NCBI RefSeq assembly: GCF_036898825.1
Contig: NZ_JARUND010000001.1
Coordinates: 248,001-312,000 of the forward strand
Length of the DNA stretch: 64,000 nucleotides
Direction: 5' to 3'
Source: Streptomyces sp. B21-083
GTDB lineage: Bacteria > Actinomycetota > Actinomycetes > Streptomycetales > Streptomycetaceae
Shown in pieces: positions 28,101 through 37,035 of this stretch (position 1 is the stretch's first letter; each line of letters begins with the position of its first letter). The position numbers and the translations under genes are program-made. Under the pieces are notes generated by a model, which worked only from the letters and a program-made list of their open reading frames with translations, ran no database searches and had not been told where the DNA came from.

Positions 28101-28809
28101 TCACAGCAGCGTGCTGGCCGCCGCGTTCAGCCCCGACGGCCAGATTCTGGCCACAGCGAGCTACGACCACACCGTACGGCTGTGGAACGTGGCCCACCGG
28201 CGCCTTGTTGACGTCCTCCGCGGCCACACCGACGCCGTCTTCGACGTGGCCTACAGCCCCGACGGCCGCACCCTCGCCACCACCGGCGCCGACGGCACCG
28301 TCCGGCTGTGGGACACCACCAGCCACCAGACCAGCGCGGTCCTCACCGGCCACAAAGACGCCGTCTACGCCGTGCAGTTCAGCCCCGACGGCCGCTCATT
28401 CGCCACAGCCAGCGCCGACCGCACCGCCAAGCTGTGGGACACCGCCACCCATCAGGCGACAGCCACCCTGACCGGGCACAGCGACGCCGTCACCAAGCTC
28501 GCCTTCAGCCCGAACGGAGAAACTCTGATCACCGCAAGCCACGACCACACCATGCGCCTGTGGAACGTCCGTACACGGCGCACCGAAGCCGTCCTCCGCG
28601 GCCACACGGACATGATCACGGGCATGGCACTGAGCCCCGACGGCCGCACCCTCGCAAGCAGCGTCAGCCTCACCGCTCCCGGCAGCAGCGAACTGCGGCT
28701 CTGGGACCTCGACACCGGACAGATCGCCCAACACATCTGCCAGGCCAGCAACGCCCACCACTGGTCCCAACTGCTGTCCGATACACCCGGAGCAGGAGCC
28801 TGCTCCTGA
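25180..28809 (+). CDS. Novel-STAND NTPase with helix-turn-helix and 14 WD40 repeats
   Basis: 1209 residues from GTG 25180 (VGRRERPVDP), the start usual for this family; upstream starts add only unrelated residues. Order: helix-turn-helix (ELRKLRQEAGGLTYRQMA), nSTAND NTPase with Walker A GASGSGKS near 141-148 and Walker B TVIVVDQFEEI near 198-208, helical linker, one transmembrane helix (LLSFLLLIATSAAIWAIGA, near 515), then 14 WD40 repeats (592-1195), enough for two seven-bladed propellers. Repeats 2-6 are near-identical at the DNA level. It is probably a membrane-anchored sensor. STAND-WD40 proteins can act in signalling or phage defence; neither is shown here. Confidence 0.9.
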   Translation: MGRRERPVDPAEGPVARFAFELRKLRQEAGGLTYRQMAARTSFSAGTLAQAAAGGSLPSLPVALAYVSACGGRLEDWQRRWHQAREQDLAEPPGDDDGAVSPYMGLRRFQPQDREVFFGRDQLIADLTSLVRGHRVTVVVGASGSGKSSLLRAGLIPVLQSADAGERPAALRIFTPGSRPAGTHAHLLSPEPSGADTVIVVDQFEEIFTLCSDPAEREAFIGLLLAARTPGSRLRVVIAVRADFFGRLAEHPALAAAVREATLLVTPMTPVELRDAIVKPAAAAGLIVERVLTARLVDDVTGHPGSLPLMSHVLLETWRRRRKRTLTLAAYEAAGGIHGAIAQTAEALHTHLHPSQARHVRQIMLRLVTPGDGAPDTRRPAGRDELDSDQPGETGQVLERLARARLLILDDNTVEIAHEALLTAWPRLRDWIEQDRQHLHVHRQLTEAATTWEQLDRDTGALYRGTRLEQATRLDRGSLSAAEQAFLDACLAAQAAEHTALRRRMRLRRQAVALLSFLLLIATSAAIWAIGAQRAANQQRDVAVSRELAARSDALLSQQPEAAMLMALKGFQRAPTVEARSSLISAYSMYGANQLTGHTQSVQAVAFSPDGHTLASAGKDHSVKLWNTATRQLIATLRGHTDTVNALAFSPDGHTLATVSADHSIKLWNPATHRETATLTGHTSAVNALAFSPDGHTLATAGGEGGIRLWNTHTHETTATFAGHTRAVLAVAFAPDGRTLATAGADRTVRVWNTASRRTTATLTGHTNEVRAVAFSPDGHTLATGSDDFSLRLWNVATQQLISALNGHSDSVTAVAFSRDGRTLASASADGTAKLWNPATRRDTATLTFRGGFLNALAFSPDDQTLATAGADGTVRLWSTATRIPIAELGGEVYAAEESFSPDGHTLATTSGEAVQLWDVSRRRPVATLAGPDNSAYAMAFSPDGHTLATTGADRTVRLWNTATHRQTAVLRGHHSSVLAAAFSPDGQILATASYDHTVRLWNVAHRRLVDVLRGHTDAVFDVAYSPDGRTLATTGADGTVRLWDTTSHQTSAVLTGHKDAVYAVQFSPDGRSFATASADRTAKLWDTATHQATATLTGHSDAVTKLAFSPNGETLITASHDHTMRLWNVRTRRTEAVLRGHTDMITGMALSPDGRTLASSVSLTAPGSSELRLWDLDTGQIAQHICQASNAHHWSQLLSDTPGAGACS

Positions 28810-28947
28810 GCGGACGTTCGTGTGCGTTCGCGATGCGGTCGCTGTGACCGTGCGCCGAACGTTTCCTGCCGGGCCCGCCAAGCCCGCGTGACGCACCGCC
28901 ACGAGCAGCAGACGGCGTTCAGCCGCCGGTCCACCCCCACCCATCGC

Positions 28948-29447
28948 GGGCGGCGCGGGCGGCGCGGGCGGCGCGGGCGAGCGTACGGCGCGGGCGGCGC
29001 GGGCGAGCGTACGGCGCGGGCGGCGCGGGCGAGCGTACGGCCGTCGGGCAGCGTCCCGGCTTTCGACAGGGCGAGGAAGGCCGCGTGGTAAGCCTCGGCG
29101 TCGGAGTCCCACGAGTGCCTCTCGAACCCGACCCGGTTCAGGGCCGCCTCAGCGGCGTCTGAGCACGCGTCATACGTCCGCTGGACCCGCGTGTAGTCGG
29201 TGGAGGAGTAGAGCCTCTCCATCTGTCCTCCCGCCTCGAACCAGGTGCTCGCCTCTGTGGTCACGGCGTCGACGGCCAGGAGGCGGTCGGCAACCTCGGT
29301 CAGGGCCGCCGCCCGCAGTTCGCGGGCAAGGCGGACCCAACTGCCCTCGAAGGGCTCGCACATCTTGAGGCATCGGGTGTACGGCAGACCGGTCACGGTC
29401 TGGATCTGGCGGGCGAGCCGCGCGGCGCGGGACTGCTTCTTCGGCAT
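28948..29447 (-). CDS. Hypothetical protein whose C-terminus runs through a 26-bp repeat
   Basis: ATG 29447 (MPKKQSRAARLARQIQ) starts a convincing helical protein of about 135 residues up to LPDGRTLARAA. It then enters the 26-bp tandem repeat, where the same motif is read in successive frames as LARAARAVRSP, PAPPAPYARP and RRPRRPR. The frame stays open through the repeat and on into antisense of the WD40 gene, so the true C-terminus cannot be placed; the left coordinate is only the end of the repeat. The N-terminal part resembles helical RNA- or DNA-binding proteins, but I recognise no family. Confidence 0.5.
28971..29040. repeat. 26-bp tandem repeat, about 2.7 copies
   Basis: The unit GCGCGGGCGAGCGTACGG plus 8 more bases starts at 28971, 28997 and 29023. 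It is preceded by shorter GCGGGCGGC reiterations. The period is not a multiple of three, so copy change alters the downstream reading frame. Confidence 0.85.
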
Positions 29448-29722
29448 CGTCGTCTCGGATCCGGCGGACCTTGCCCACACTGTGCCCCCCGGTTGCTCGA
29501 GGTGCTTGATGATCTACGGGGACGCCGGCCTGGTGAGACCTTCACCCGGGATCGCCTGCTGCGGGGGAGCTGACGGCGGGGGGCTGTACGCGCTGAGCCG
29601 TCTGGCAGCACAGCGGGTCGCCTTCGGCGGTCAGGTCCTCCCAGCTCATGTGCTCGATGTCGGCGCGCGATCCATCTGACGCCCACAACCTGTGCCGATC
29701 ATCAGAGCGCCAGAGAACTCGT

Positions 29723-30490
29723 TCACGGCCAGACCCTGTTCCTCGCGGCCCGTCGCAGAGCGTGCTCCGTTTCACGGTTGGCGTCCAGCGCGGTGATCTC
29801 GTCCAGGCGGTCGCACGTCTCGGCAGGCGGAAGCGTGACGGCCGCCGCGACCTGAGCGAGCACCGGAAGGTGTACGGCCGCGGCCTGCCAGGACAGGCTT
29901 GCCGGGACCCCGGTCCGGCGGAAGGCCGCGGCGGCCGTCCGGTGTCCGTACGGGGGCGCGAAGACCGCGAAGGCGTGGGCCGCATCGAGCAGGGCCCGCT
30001 GCCCCCCCCCCCCCCCAGCCGGTCGTCCTGCTGCATCAAGGTAGGAGCGGTGCGCCCTCCGGCGGCCAGAGCGGCGAACAGCCGCCGCCGGGACGCGGCT
30101 GCCTGCCGGTCGGTGACACCCAGCGGCTGGGTGAGCGGCAATCTTGCGGCGTAGCGGCGCTTGAGCTCCGTGTCCAGGACGTGGACCGCGTCGAGGCGGG
30201 CCTGCAGACGTTCCTGGGTTTTCCGGCCGTCGGGCAGCGGATCGGTCCCAGGGCCTGCCAGGCGGCGTGGCGGGCGAGCATCAGGTCGCCTTCCTGGCTG
30301 CGTCGGCCGATCAGCCACGGCACGGCCCGTCCTGCGGCGAAGCGGCGCAGTTCGGTTCGGTGTTTGCGGCGCTTGTCGCCGGTCTGCCGGCAGGGTTCGC
30401 CCTCCTGGCCGCTCGTGGTGACGCGGATCTTGCCCGATCCGCAGACCGGACAGGGCAGCCGGGAAGCCACCACCTGGCTCAGACGCCCGT
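29723..30490 (-). pseudogene. Unrecognised gene broken by two frameshifts, one at a 15-C tract
   Basis: Three consecutive segments on the minus strand join into one plausible protein of about 250 residues: a zinc-knuckle start (LPCPVCGSGKIRV) through LARHAAWQALGP, then DPLPDGRKTQERLQARLDAV to LMQQDDRLGGGG, then QRALLDAAHAFAVFAPPYGH to AARNRVWP and a stop at 29723. The first shift is near 30235. The second is at the C15 tract, where 13 or 16 bases would restore the frame. No domain is recognised. Either a decayed gene or an assembly error. Confidence 0.55.
30002..30016. repeat. Run of 15 cytosines
   Basis: A homopolymer of this length is unusual in such a genome. It sits inside an otherwise open frame and shifts it, so it is either slippage-prone coding sequence or a read-length error. 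Confidence 0.8.
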
Positions 30491-30737
30491 TGCGGTGCTC
30501 CGGCGATGTCCGCCCGCCCACTGCCGTACCGCGCCCACCTTGCGCCGCCGTCCAGCCGCCGTACCCGGCCCCTCCCCCAATTAACCCGTACGTCAAGGCC
30601 CGGTATGTCCCACCGGCCCAGGCGCTAGACCAACTCCCGCTGCATTGGCTCCCCTTCGACGCTGGCGCGCGCGGGACGGGACGACCGTTCACGTACGTTC
30701 CGCCGGTCAAACCGCCGCCACAGGGAGAGAACCGGTC

Positions 30738-31040
30738 AGGAAACCCGCAGGGTGTGGCGGCGGGGCCGATCGCGCCGGGCCCGAATTTGTCGCGGATGCG
30801 GTCGGTGACCTCTTCGGCTACCAGCCGGTCCTCCCGCGCCTGGCCGAGGCTGATCTGCCGGGCGACCTGACCGGCGCCGGCCCGGTCCTCGCCCCTGAGG
30901 GCGAGTCCGGTGAGGCGGCCTCGCTGGATGCCCGCAGCATCCATGATGCCGATACGCCATGGCCCGCAGGTCGTCCTCGTGTCCGGAGGCTTCCGGCAGT
31001 CGGCGCGACTTGTCCCCGGAGGGGCCGCCGGCTTTGCGGC
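30738..31040 (-). pseudogene. C-terminal remnant of a Y-family DNA polymerase (DinB-like)
   Basis: KSRRLPEASGHEDDLRAMAYR, then after a one-base shift IMDAAGIQRGRLTGLALRGE, then RLVAEEVTDRIRDKFGPGAI. This matches the little-finger region at the end of actinobacterial DNA polymerase IV-type proteins. The catalytic palm and fingers are absent, and no natural stop follows cleanly. It lies just past the end of the DEAD-box helicase gene on the same strand. Confidence 0.55.
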
Positions 31041-31056
31041 GGTGCCGGGGGGGGTG

Positions 31057-32622
31057 TTACGCGGCGAGGGCCGCGCGGGGCGCCGGGCGCTTGCTGGGGG
31101 CGGAGCGGCGGTCCTGGGCGGAGCGGCTGCGCCGGCCGCGGGTCGTGGAGGTGCTGCGCTTGGCGCGTTCCACGACCGGGGCGGCGATGACGCAGGGGAT
31201 ACCGCTGGGAGCCTGTGCTCCGGTGATCCGGGTCAGCTCCGTCTCGTCGGGGCGGACCTGTGCGGTCTGCGGGGTGATGCCGGCGTCGCGCATCAGGCGG
31301 ATCATGTCGCGGCGCTGGTTGGGCAGGACCAGGGTGACGACGCTGCCGGACTCGCCGGCGCGGGCGGTCCGGCCGCCGCGGTGCAGGTAGTCCTTGTGGT
31401 CGCTCGGCGGGTCGATGTTGACGACCAGGTCGAGGTTGTCGACGTGGATGCCGCGGGCCGCGACGTTCGTGGCGACCAGCACCGTGACGTGCCCGGTCTT
31501 GAACTGCTCCAAGGTGCGGGTCCGCTGCGGCTGGGACTTGCCGCCGTGCAGCGCCGCGGCCCGCACCCCGCTGTTCAGCAGGTGGTCGGTCAGCTTGTCC
31601 ACGGCGTGCTTGGTGTCGAGGAACATGATGACCCGACCGTCGCGGGCGGCGATCTGCGTCGTCACGGCGTTCTTGTCCGCGCCGTGGACGTGCAGCACGT
31701 GGTGCTCCATCGTCGTGACCGCTCCGGCGGAGGGGTCGACGGAGTGGACGACCGGGTCGGTCAGGTAGCGGCGCACGAGCAGGTCGACGTTGCGGTCGAG
31801 GGTGGCGGAGAACAGCATCCGCTGCCCGTCCGGGCGCACCTGGTCCAGCAAGGCGGTGACCTGCGGCATGAAGCCCATGTCGGCCATCTGGTCGGCCTCG
31901 TCGAGGACCGTGATGGCGACCTGGTCCAAACGGCAGGCGCCCCGGTCGATGAGGTCCTTGAGCCGGCCCGGGGTGGCGACGACGACTTCGGCGCCACCGC
32001 GCAGCAGATGGATCTGCCGCCCGATGGACATGCCGCCGACCACGGTGGCCATCCGCAGCCGCAGCGAGCGGGCGTACGGGGTCAGCGCGTCGGTGACCTG
32101 CTGCGCGAGCTCACGGGTCGGGACCAGGACCAGGGCCAGCGGCTGCAGCGGCTCGGCGCGCTGCCCGGCGGTCCTGGCCAGCAGCGCCAGGCCGAAAGCG
32201 AGGGTCTTGCCGGAACCGGTACGGCCGCGGCCCAGGACGTTGCGGCCGGCCAAGGCGTTGGGCAGCGTCGCACCCTGGATCGGGAACGGCACCGCCATGC
32301 CCTCGCGGGCCAGCGTCGCCAGCAGGGCCGCCGGCATGTCCAGAGCGGCGAAGGACTCCACCGCGGGCAGTGCCGGGGTGAGAGTGACCGGCAGGGCGAA
32401 CTCGCCCTGCACGGACGGGCGTCGACTCGAGCCGCCGGAACGGCCGGAGCCCGCGTAGCCGCCGGAACGGCCGGAGCCGCCGGACCCGGCGTAACCGCCG
32501 GAACGGCCCGGCGCGCCGGAACGGCCCGGGGCCGAACGGCTGTAACCGCCCGCGCTCGAAGCGCCGCTACGGCGGGTGGAACTGGAGCTGGAATACGAAC
32601 GACTGGAACGAACGGGGTTCAA
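31057..32622 (-). CDS. DEAD-box RNA helicase, cold-shock associated
   Basis: About 521 residues. TTG 32622 is chosen because AGGAAGG precedes it by 6 bases. A low-complexity N-terminus of repeated YAGSGRSGG blocks is followed by the full helicase core: Q motif (PFPIQ), motif I GRTGSGKT, Ia PTRELA, Ib TPGR, II DEAD, III SAT, IV IMFLDTK, V ATNVAARGI and VI HRGGRTARAG. The C-terminus is basic and disordered. It unwinds structured RNA, typically at low temperature. The cold-shock gene lies ~350 bp upstream on the same strand, a familiar pairing in Streptomyces. Confidence 0.93.
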   Translation of the reverse strand: MNPVRSSRSYSSSSSTRRSGASSAGGYSRSAPGRSGAPGRSGGYAGSGGSGRSGGYAGSGRSGGSSRRPSVQGEFALPVTLTPALPAVESFAALDMPAALLATLAREGMAVPFPIQGATLPNALAGRNVLGRGRTGSGKTLAFGLALLARTAGQRAEPLQPLALVLVPTRELAQQVTDALTPYARSLRLRMATVVGGMSIGRQIHLLRGGAEVVVATPGRLKDLIDRGACRLDQVAITVLDEADQMADMGFMPQVTALLDQVRPDGQRMLFSATLDRNVDLLVRRYLTDPVVHSVDPSAGAVTTMEHHVLHVHGADKNAVTTQIAARDGRVIMFLDTKHAVDKLTDHLLNSGVRAAALHGGKSQPQRTRTLEQFKTGHVTVLVATNVAARGIHVDNLDLVVNIDPPSDHKDYLHRGGRTARAGESGSVVTLVLPNQRRDMIRLMRDAGITPQTAQVRPDETELTRITGAQAPSGIPCVIAAPVVERAKRSTSTTRGRRSRSAQDRRSAPSKRPAPRAALAA

Positions 32623-32920
32623 GGAGAACCTTCCTGGACACGGCACGCACCCAGGAAGCCCCAGCAGCGAACACGCCGCACGAAGGCATCACAGAGACGA
32701 ACCGAAAGAAATGAGGAGAAGCGAAGCGGGGCGGAACCATCCGCGCCAACGCACTTCGAAGGATCACGCCACCGAGCGGGTGGGCGACACGCCGGACCGA
32801 TGAAGTCCGGGAGGCAGAAAGCGGTGCGCGGCCTCAGGGCTGCGAGCTGCCGCCTGCCATGCAGGCAAATGTGATGTGCCCCAGCTCGCCGGCCCAGAAC
32901 GGGAAGTGGCGGGCGGGCAA

Positions 32921-32959
32921 CGGGTAGGGCCCGCGACCTTGCGGTGCGGGCCCTACCCG
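32921..32959 (-). terminator. Terminator after the cold-shock gene
   Basis: A 14-bp perfect stem CGGGTAGGGCCCGC and its inverse lie 18 bases past the cold-shock stop codon. Partial read-through could still feed the helicase gene. Confidence 0.85.
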
Positions 32960-32976
32960 GTGGTACGCGTCAGTGC

Positions 32977-33180
32977 TCAGGCGGGAACGATGTTCTCCGC
33001 CTGCGGGCCCTTCTGGCCCTGCGTGACGTCGAAGGAGACCTTCTGGCCCTCCTGGAGCTCACGGAACCCCTGGGCGGCGATGTTCGAGTAGTGGGCGAAG
33101 ACGTCAGCGCCGCCACCGTCCTGCTCGATGAAGCCGAAACCCTTTTCCGCGTTGAACCACTTCACGATGCCAGTAGCCAT
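32977..33180 (-). CDS. cspA: Cold-shock domain protein
   Basis: 67 residues, full length for the family. [18 protein letters not shown] is RNP1-like and contains the K-G-F-G-F core; VFAHYS is RNP2-like; it ends [10 protein letters not shown]. It binds single-stranded RNA and DNA as a chaperone or antiterminator. ATG 33180 follows TTGAGGAGATACAC. About 180 bp of upstream sequence with little coding character may form the long 5' leader usual for cold-shock mRNAs. The symbol is generic, since Streptomyces has several paralogues. Confidence 0.95.
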   Translation of the reverse strand: MATGIVKWFNAEKGFGFIEQDGGGADVFAHYSNIAAQGFRELQEGQKVSFDVTQGQKGPQAENIVPA

Positions 33181-33572
33181 GTGTATCTCCTCAAGACAGG
33201 GGGCAGAACCGAACACCGCACTGTACGGAGTCCGCGTCGCCGCGATGAGCCCATCCGGAGATGACCGGCAAAACAAAAATGCACCCACGGATCAAGCCCG
33301 TCGAGTGCACACAAGTTCATGGGTACCACAACTGCAACTGCCCACAACGTAGCACGAACACCCGCCCCCGTGCCGTCTTTCCCACCGGTGGTTCGATCTC
33401 CCGCCGGAGGTCGGCCTGGGAGGCGGGTGTGTCATGAATCAGACCCCTACCGGCGGCCCCGGAGAGATGCCGCGTCCCGTAGCTGCAGGACTGATGATCA
33501 GACGGCGGCGGCGCGCCGGATCCTTGCGGGCCCGACGCGTCCCCGTCTCACCTGCGTGGGCGGGTGTCAGGC

Positions 33573-33800
33573 TCAGGCGCGGCGGCGGGCATCGCCCCGG
33601 TGGCCACGGTCGTGGTCGCGGCCCCAGGACTCGTCGTCGACGAAGCGGCCGTGGCCGGTGCGCAGGGTCGCGGTGTCGCGGTCGTTGTTCCCCACGTAGT
33701 TGCGGCGGTCCCGGTAGAGGCCGGTACGGGTGCCGCGGCCCTCACCGGTGTGGATACGGACCGTGGCGCGACCGGCCAGACGCTGCGCGCAGGCCCGCCG
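33573..33800 (-). pseudogene. Lamin-tail domain protein, C-terminal remnant
   Basis: RLAGRATVRIHTGEGRG, then YRDRRNYVGNNDRDTATLR and DESWGRD form the end of a lamin-tail domain as found in small secreted Streptomyces proteins. The stop is at 33573. Upstream the domain start is missing and no in-frame start with a ribosome binding site is visible before the MerR gene stop at 33825. I infer a truncated or frameshifted gene. Confidence 0.55.
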
Positions 33801-33824
33801 AGGGCCGGCAGGGCACGCCCCGGC

Positions 33825-34163
33825 TCAAGCCGCAGTTGCCCGGTTTACCGGTTCGGCGGCACGGCGGTGTTCGGCGTTGATGCGCTGGGCTTCATCGAGC
33901 TGGTCTTCGAGGATGACGATGCGGCAGGCGGCCTCGACGGGGGTGCCCTGGTCGACGAGTTCCCGGGCGCGGGCGGCGGTGCGTAGCTGGTAGCGGGAGT
34001 AGCGGCGGTGTCCGCCCGCCGAGCGGAGCGGGGTGATCAGGCGGTGCTCGCCGATCGCGCGCAGGAAGCTCTGGGTGGTGCCGAGGAGTTCGGCGGCCCG
34101 GCCCATCGTGTAGGCGGGGAAGTCGTCGTCATCGAGCCGGCCGAACGAGTCGTCTGCTGTCAT
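33825..34163 (-). CDS. Small MerR-family regulator
   Basis: 112 residues. YTMGRAAELLGTTQSFLRAI is the MerR helix-turn-helix, and SAGGHRRYSRYQLR the wing that follows. The C-terminal helix (ILEDQLDEAQRINAEHR) gives the dimer interface. There is no effector domain or metal-binding cysteine, so it belongs to the short MerR/BldC-like class that acts by DNA binding alone. ATG 34163 follows AGAGAGGTGCG. It is upstream of the lamin-tail remnant and cold-shock gene on the same strand. Confidence 0.88.
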   Translation of the reverse strand: MTADDSFGRLDDDDFPAYTMGRAAELLGTTQSFLRAIGEHRLITPLRSAGGHRRYSRYQLRTAARARELVDQGTPVEAACRIVILEDQLDEAQRINAEHRRAAEPVNRATAA

Positions 34164-34188
34164 CGCACCTCTCTGTGGAACACGTGGA

Positions 34189-34220
34189 GGGGCCCTGGTG
34201 CTCTACGGCACCAGGGCCCC
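34189..34220. terminator. Hairpin upstream of the MerR gene
   Basis: GGGGCCCTGGTGC and its inverse enclose TCTACG, a 13-bp perfect stem. It lies 26 bp before the MerR start, so it may end transcription entering from upstream or act in the leader. Confidence 0.6.
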
Positions 34221-34462
34221 GAAGGAACTGCTACACCATCTGCCGGCCCTGGAACTGCGCCGGCCTTCTGTGTCCGCGTGACCGCCCAAGAAACGGGCGG
34301 GATGCGGGGATCGCGAATTGCGTGACCGGAGACCACCTGCCTATCGATGTCCTGCGGTACCCGGGCTCGAGACTTCCGCCCGGGCGATCCTGATGGCGCC
34401 TCAACTCCTCCGTTCTTCCCTCTGAATCACCTGTGTGCCGGGTCCTGCGAACCACTGATCAC

Positions 34463-35014
34463 GCTCTTCGGCAGCCAGCCCCGTCGCCCGCCCTGCGTCT
34501 GCTCTGGCTTAGAACCCCACTGCCGAACCTCCCGGCACGCGCGCCCGCAGTCTGACGCCATTTACCGAGGTACTGCACACTTCACTTCACTGCTGGGTAC
34601 CACGAACTTCACTTGCGGGTGATGCCACCGCGGTACTGCTCGCGGCGGCCCCTGAAAACTGCGGGCCGCCCGGTCCGGTCGTCAGTCCCGTCGCCGTCCT
34701 GCAACCACCCTGGCTTCGAAACTCCACCACCGCACCGACCTGCTGGTGGCCTGCGACAGCACCACTCTTCGGCAGCCAGCCCCGTCGCCCGTCCTGCAAC
34801 CACTCTGGCTTAGAACCCCACTGCCGAACCTCCCGGTACGCGCGCCGCAGTCTGACGCCATTTACCGAGGGACCACCGGTACTACGGACTGCACCTGCAC
34901 TGCGGTACTGCTCGCGGCGGCCCCTGAAAACTGCGGGCCGCCCGGTCCGGTCGTCAGTCCCGTCGCCGTCCTGCAACCACCCTGGCTTCGAAACTCCACC
35001 ACCGCACCGACCTG
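34463..35014. repeat. Two-unit tandem duplication of a non-coding A-B block
   Basis: Block A (34463-34570) recurs at 34764-34870, and block B (34629-34742) at 34901-35014; B is almost identical in both copies, A has small indels. Each B block carries the stem GGCGGCCC/GGGCCGCC around CTGAAAACTGC. Blocks A and B also share CCCGTCGCC..GTCCTGCAACCA, so all four may derive from one ~110-bp unit. Open frames shift between copies, and I see no protein. Structured RNA, a regulatory leader or a decayed coding repeat are all possible. Confidence 0.8.
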
Positions 35015-35033
35015 CACTTACGTGTACTGCTTC

Positions 35034-35056
35034 CCGGCAGTTCATCTCTGCCGGGC
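35034..35056. terminator. Short hairpin after the tandem duplication
   Basis: CCCGGCA and TGCCGGG enclose nine bases (GTTCATCTC). It could be the end of a transcript covering the repeat blocks. Confidence 0.4.
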
Positions 35057-35329
35057 CTGCTCGATCTCTCGGCTACGGACAAGACACTAACCCCAGCAAC
35101 ACCCACATGTCTACTCCCGCCATGACAGATTTTCTCTGAGGCCTGACAGTGATGAACTGTGGTCCGCGTCGCCTGGAAACTGCACCGGCCGACACCCTCC
35201 CGAGGTGTGGCGACCGCCGGACCGACAGGTGGGGCATCACGGCACAAGCGGTACAACCGATCACACGCGGCGTGTATGCGCATGAACAGCACGACGATCA
35301 GCACCACCGCGACACCCCCATACCGGCCG

Positions 35330-35551
35330 TAAGCCGGCCGTGGGCCAGGGCGACAGCGCATCCGGCGCCAGCCAGGCCCGCCGGGCCGCCGCGCCGTGGA
35401 CCGACCGCCTCACCCCCGCCGCCCGGCCCGGACATGGCGGACACCCCTCGTCCTGGTGGTCTCCGAACTCATCACCAACGCCGCGCGCCACGACGGCGGC
35501 CACCACACCCTGGAACGGACCGCCGGCCCCGTGTTCACGGATGGCCTCTAG
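35330..35551 (+). pseudogene. Fragment of an anti-sigma-like ATP-binding protein
   Basis: After a one-base correction near 35445 the plus strand reads LVLVVSELITNAARHDGG, the N box of HATPase_c anti-sigma factors (E-x2-x-N-A). It then runs to a stop at 35551. The preceding PWTDRL also fits. The N-terminal helices and the G-box half are missing. A second protein of the same family is on the opposite strand at 35919-36450. Confidence 0.5.
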
Positions 35552-35918
35552 CGTTGCCGGGTTGGTGCCGCGGCGGGTGACAGGACGAGAATCCCGTCTT
35601 CCTCTGCCGCTGTGACGATGTGTCCCCGCTGCATGAGAAGTCCGGACACCGCGGCCTGCACCATCGCCCGCATGCCGTCGTTCGCTGCACGGCCCGGCCG
35701 GCTGGCGGCCAGCGCGATGAACTCGTCGGATGCCGCCCACCTGACGCGCACACCTTCCCGTTCCTCGCTCACCCGCAGGCCCGGCATCCCGCCGACCGTC
35801 TCCGCGACCAGGCAGAAGCCCGCCTCGCTGAGCACGTGCCACACCTGGGCGGCGAGCACAGACAGGGACGACGGCATTCGATGCGTCCGCCCCTGACCGA
35901 GCCCTTCATGCACATCGG

Positions 35919-35922
<4 letters not shown>
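35548..35922 (-). CDS. Hypothetical protein, 124 residues
   Basis: GTG 35922 overlaps the natural stop of the upstream ATP-binding gene as GTGA, which favours this start; ATG 35874 is an alternative. The protein is alpha/beta (VWHVLSEAGFCLVAE, GVRVRWAASDEFIALA), with no signal or membrane span. Small proteins of this kind often sit after anti-sigma-like ATPase genes in Streptomyces, and coupling suggests a joint role, but the function is unknown. Confidence 0.65.
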
Positions 35923-36450
<528 letters not shown>

Positions 36451-36535
36451 CCCCTGCGCTCTGCCCCATGCACCCCCTCCTACATGACCATCACACGAAA
36501 ATCACGCCGCGCGTCCGGGCAGCACCGCGTGACGG

Positions 36536-36925
36536 TCACGTCGGCTGCCCCGCCGACTCCGTACCTGCCTGGGGAGTCGGCTGAAGGCTTCGGCAGGGAA
36601 GCGGCGTCGACCTCCCCAGATGCTCCACCGTCTCCCCGCCGGCACCGCCCGCCCACCCAAAGCCGCCCGCCTCACGCTCACCCCTCACCCTGAGCCCCCG
36701 CACCGCCACCACAGCAGCCAACTGCTTGTGCAGATACTCCGACAACGGCTGCTGCTGCGTCGCCGCGACCACGGCTTCAACGATGTCATGCACTTTGATA
36801 TCGGTGTTCTGGGAGACCAACACCAAGATCCCCCCACGCCTCCTCCACCGTGCACGACCAGACCGCGGACGCGCAGTCGGCGCCCGGGTTGTGGCGAAGC
36901 AGAGATCGCAGGGAGCAATGCTCAA
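36536..36925 (-). CDS. Doubtful hypothetical frame beside IS256
   Basis: The segment VSQNTDIKVHDIVEAVVAAT and a following QLAAVVAVRGLRV look like real protein, but the ends do not: the first residues lie against the presumed left end of the IS256-type element and the last forty are proline/arginine-rich. It is perhaps a host gene truncated by that insertion. No family is recognised. Confidence 0.3.
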   Translation of the reverse strand: MSIAPCDLCFATTRAPTARPRSGRARWRRRGGILVLVSQNTDIKVHDIVEAVVAATQQQPLSEYLHKQLAAVVAVRGLRVRGEREAGGFGWAGGAGGETVEHLGRSTPLPCRSLQPTPQAGTESAGQPT

Positions 36926-37035
36926 TGCCTGTGGATCAGCCTCGGGTTGGATGCGAAGGGCGTACCTTCCCGATTGATCCTGTGATGGTCACCGAGTAGG
37001 CCCGCGTTCGCAGCGCGGGTCGGGAAGGTACGCCC

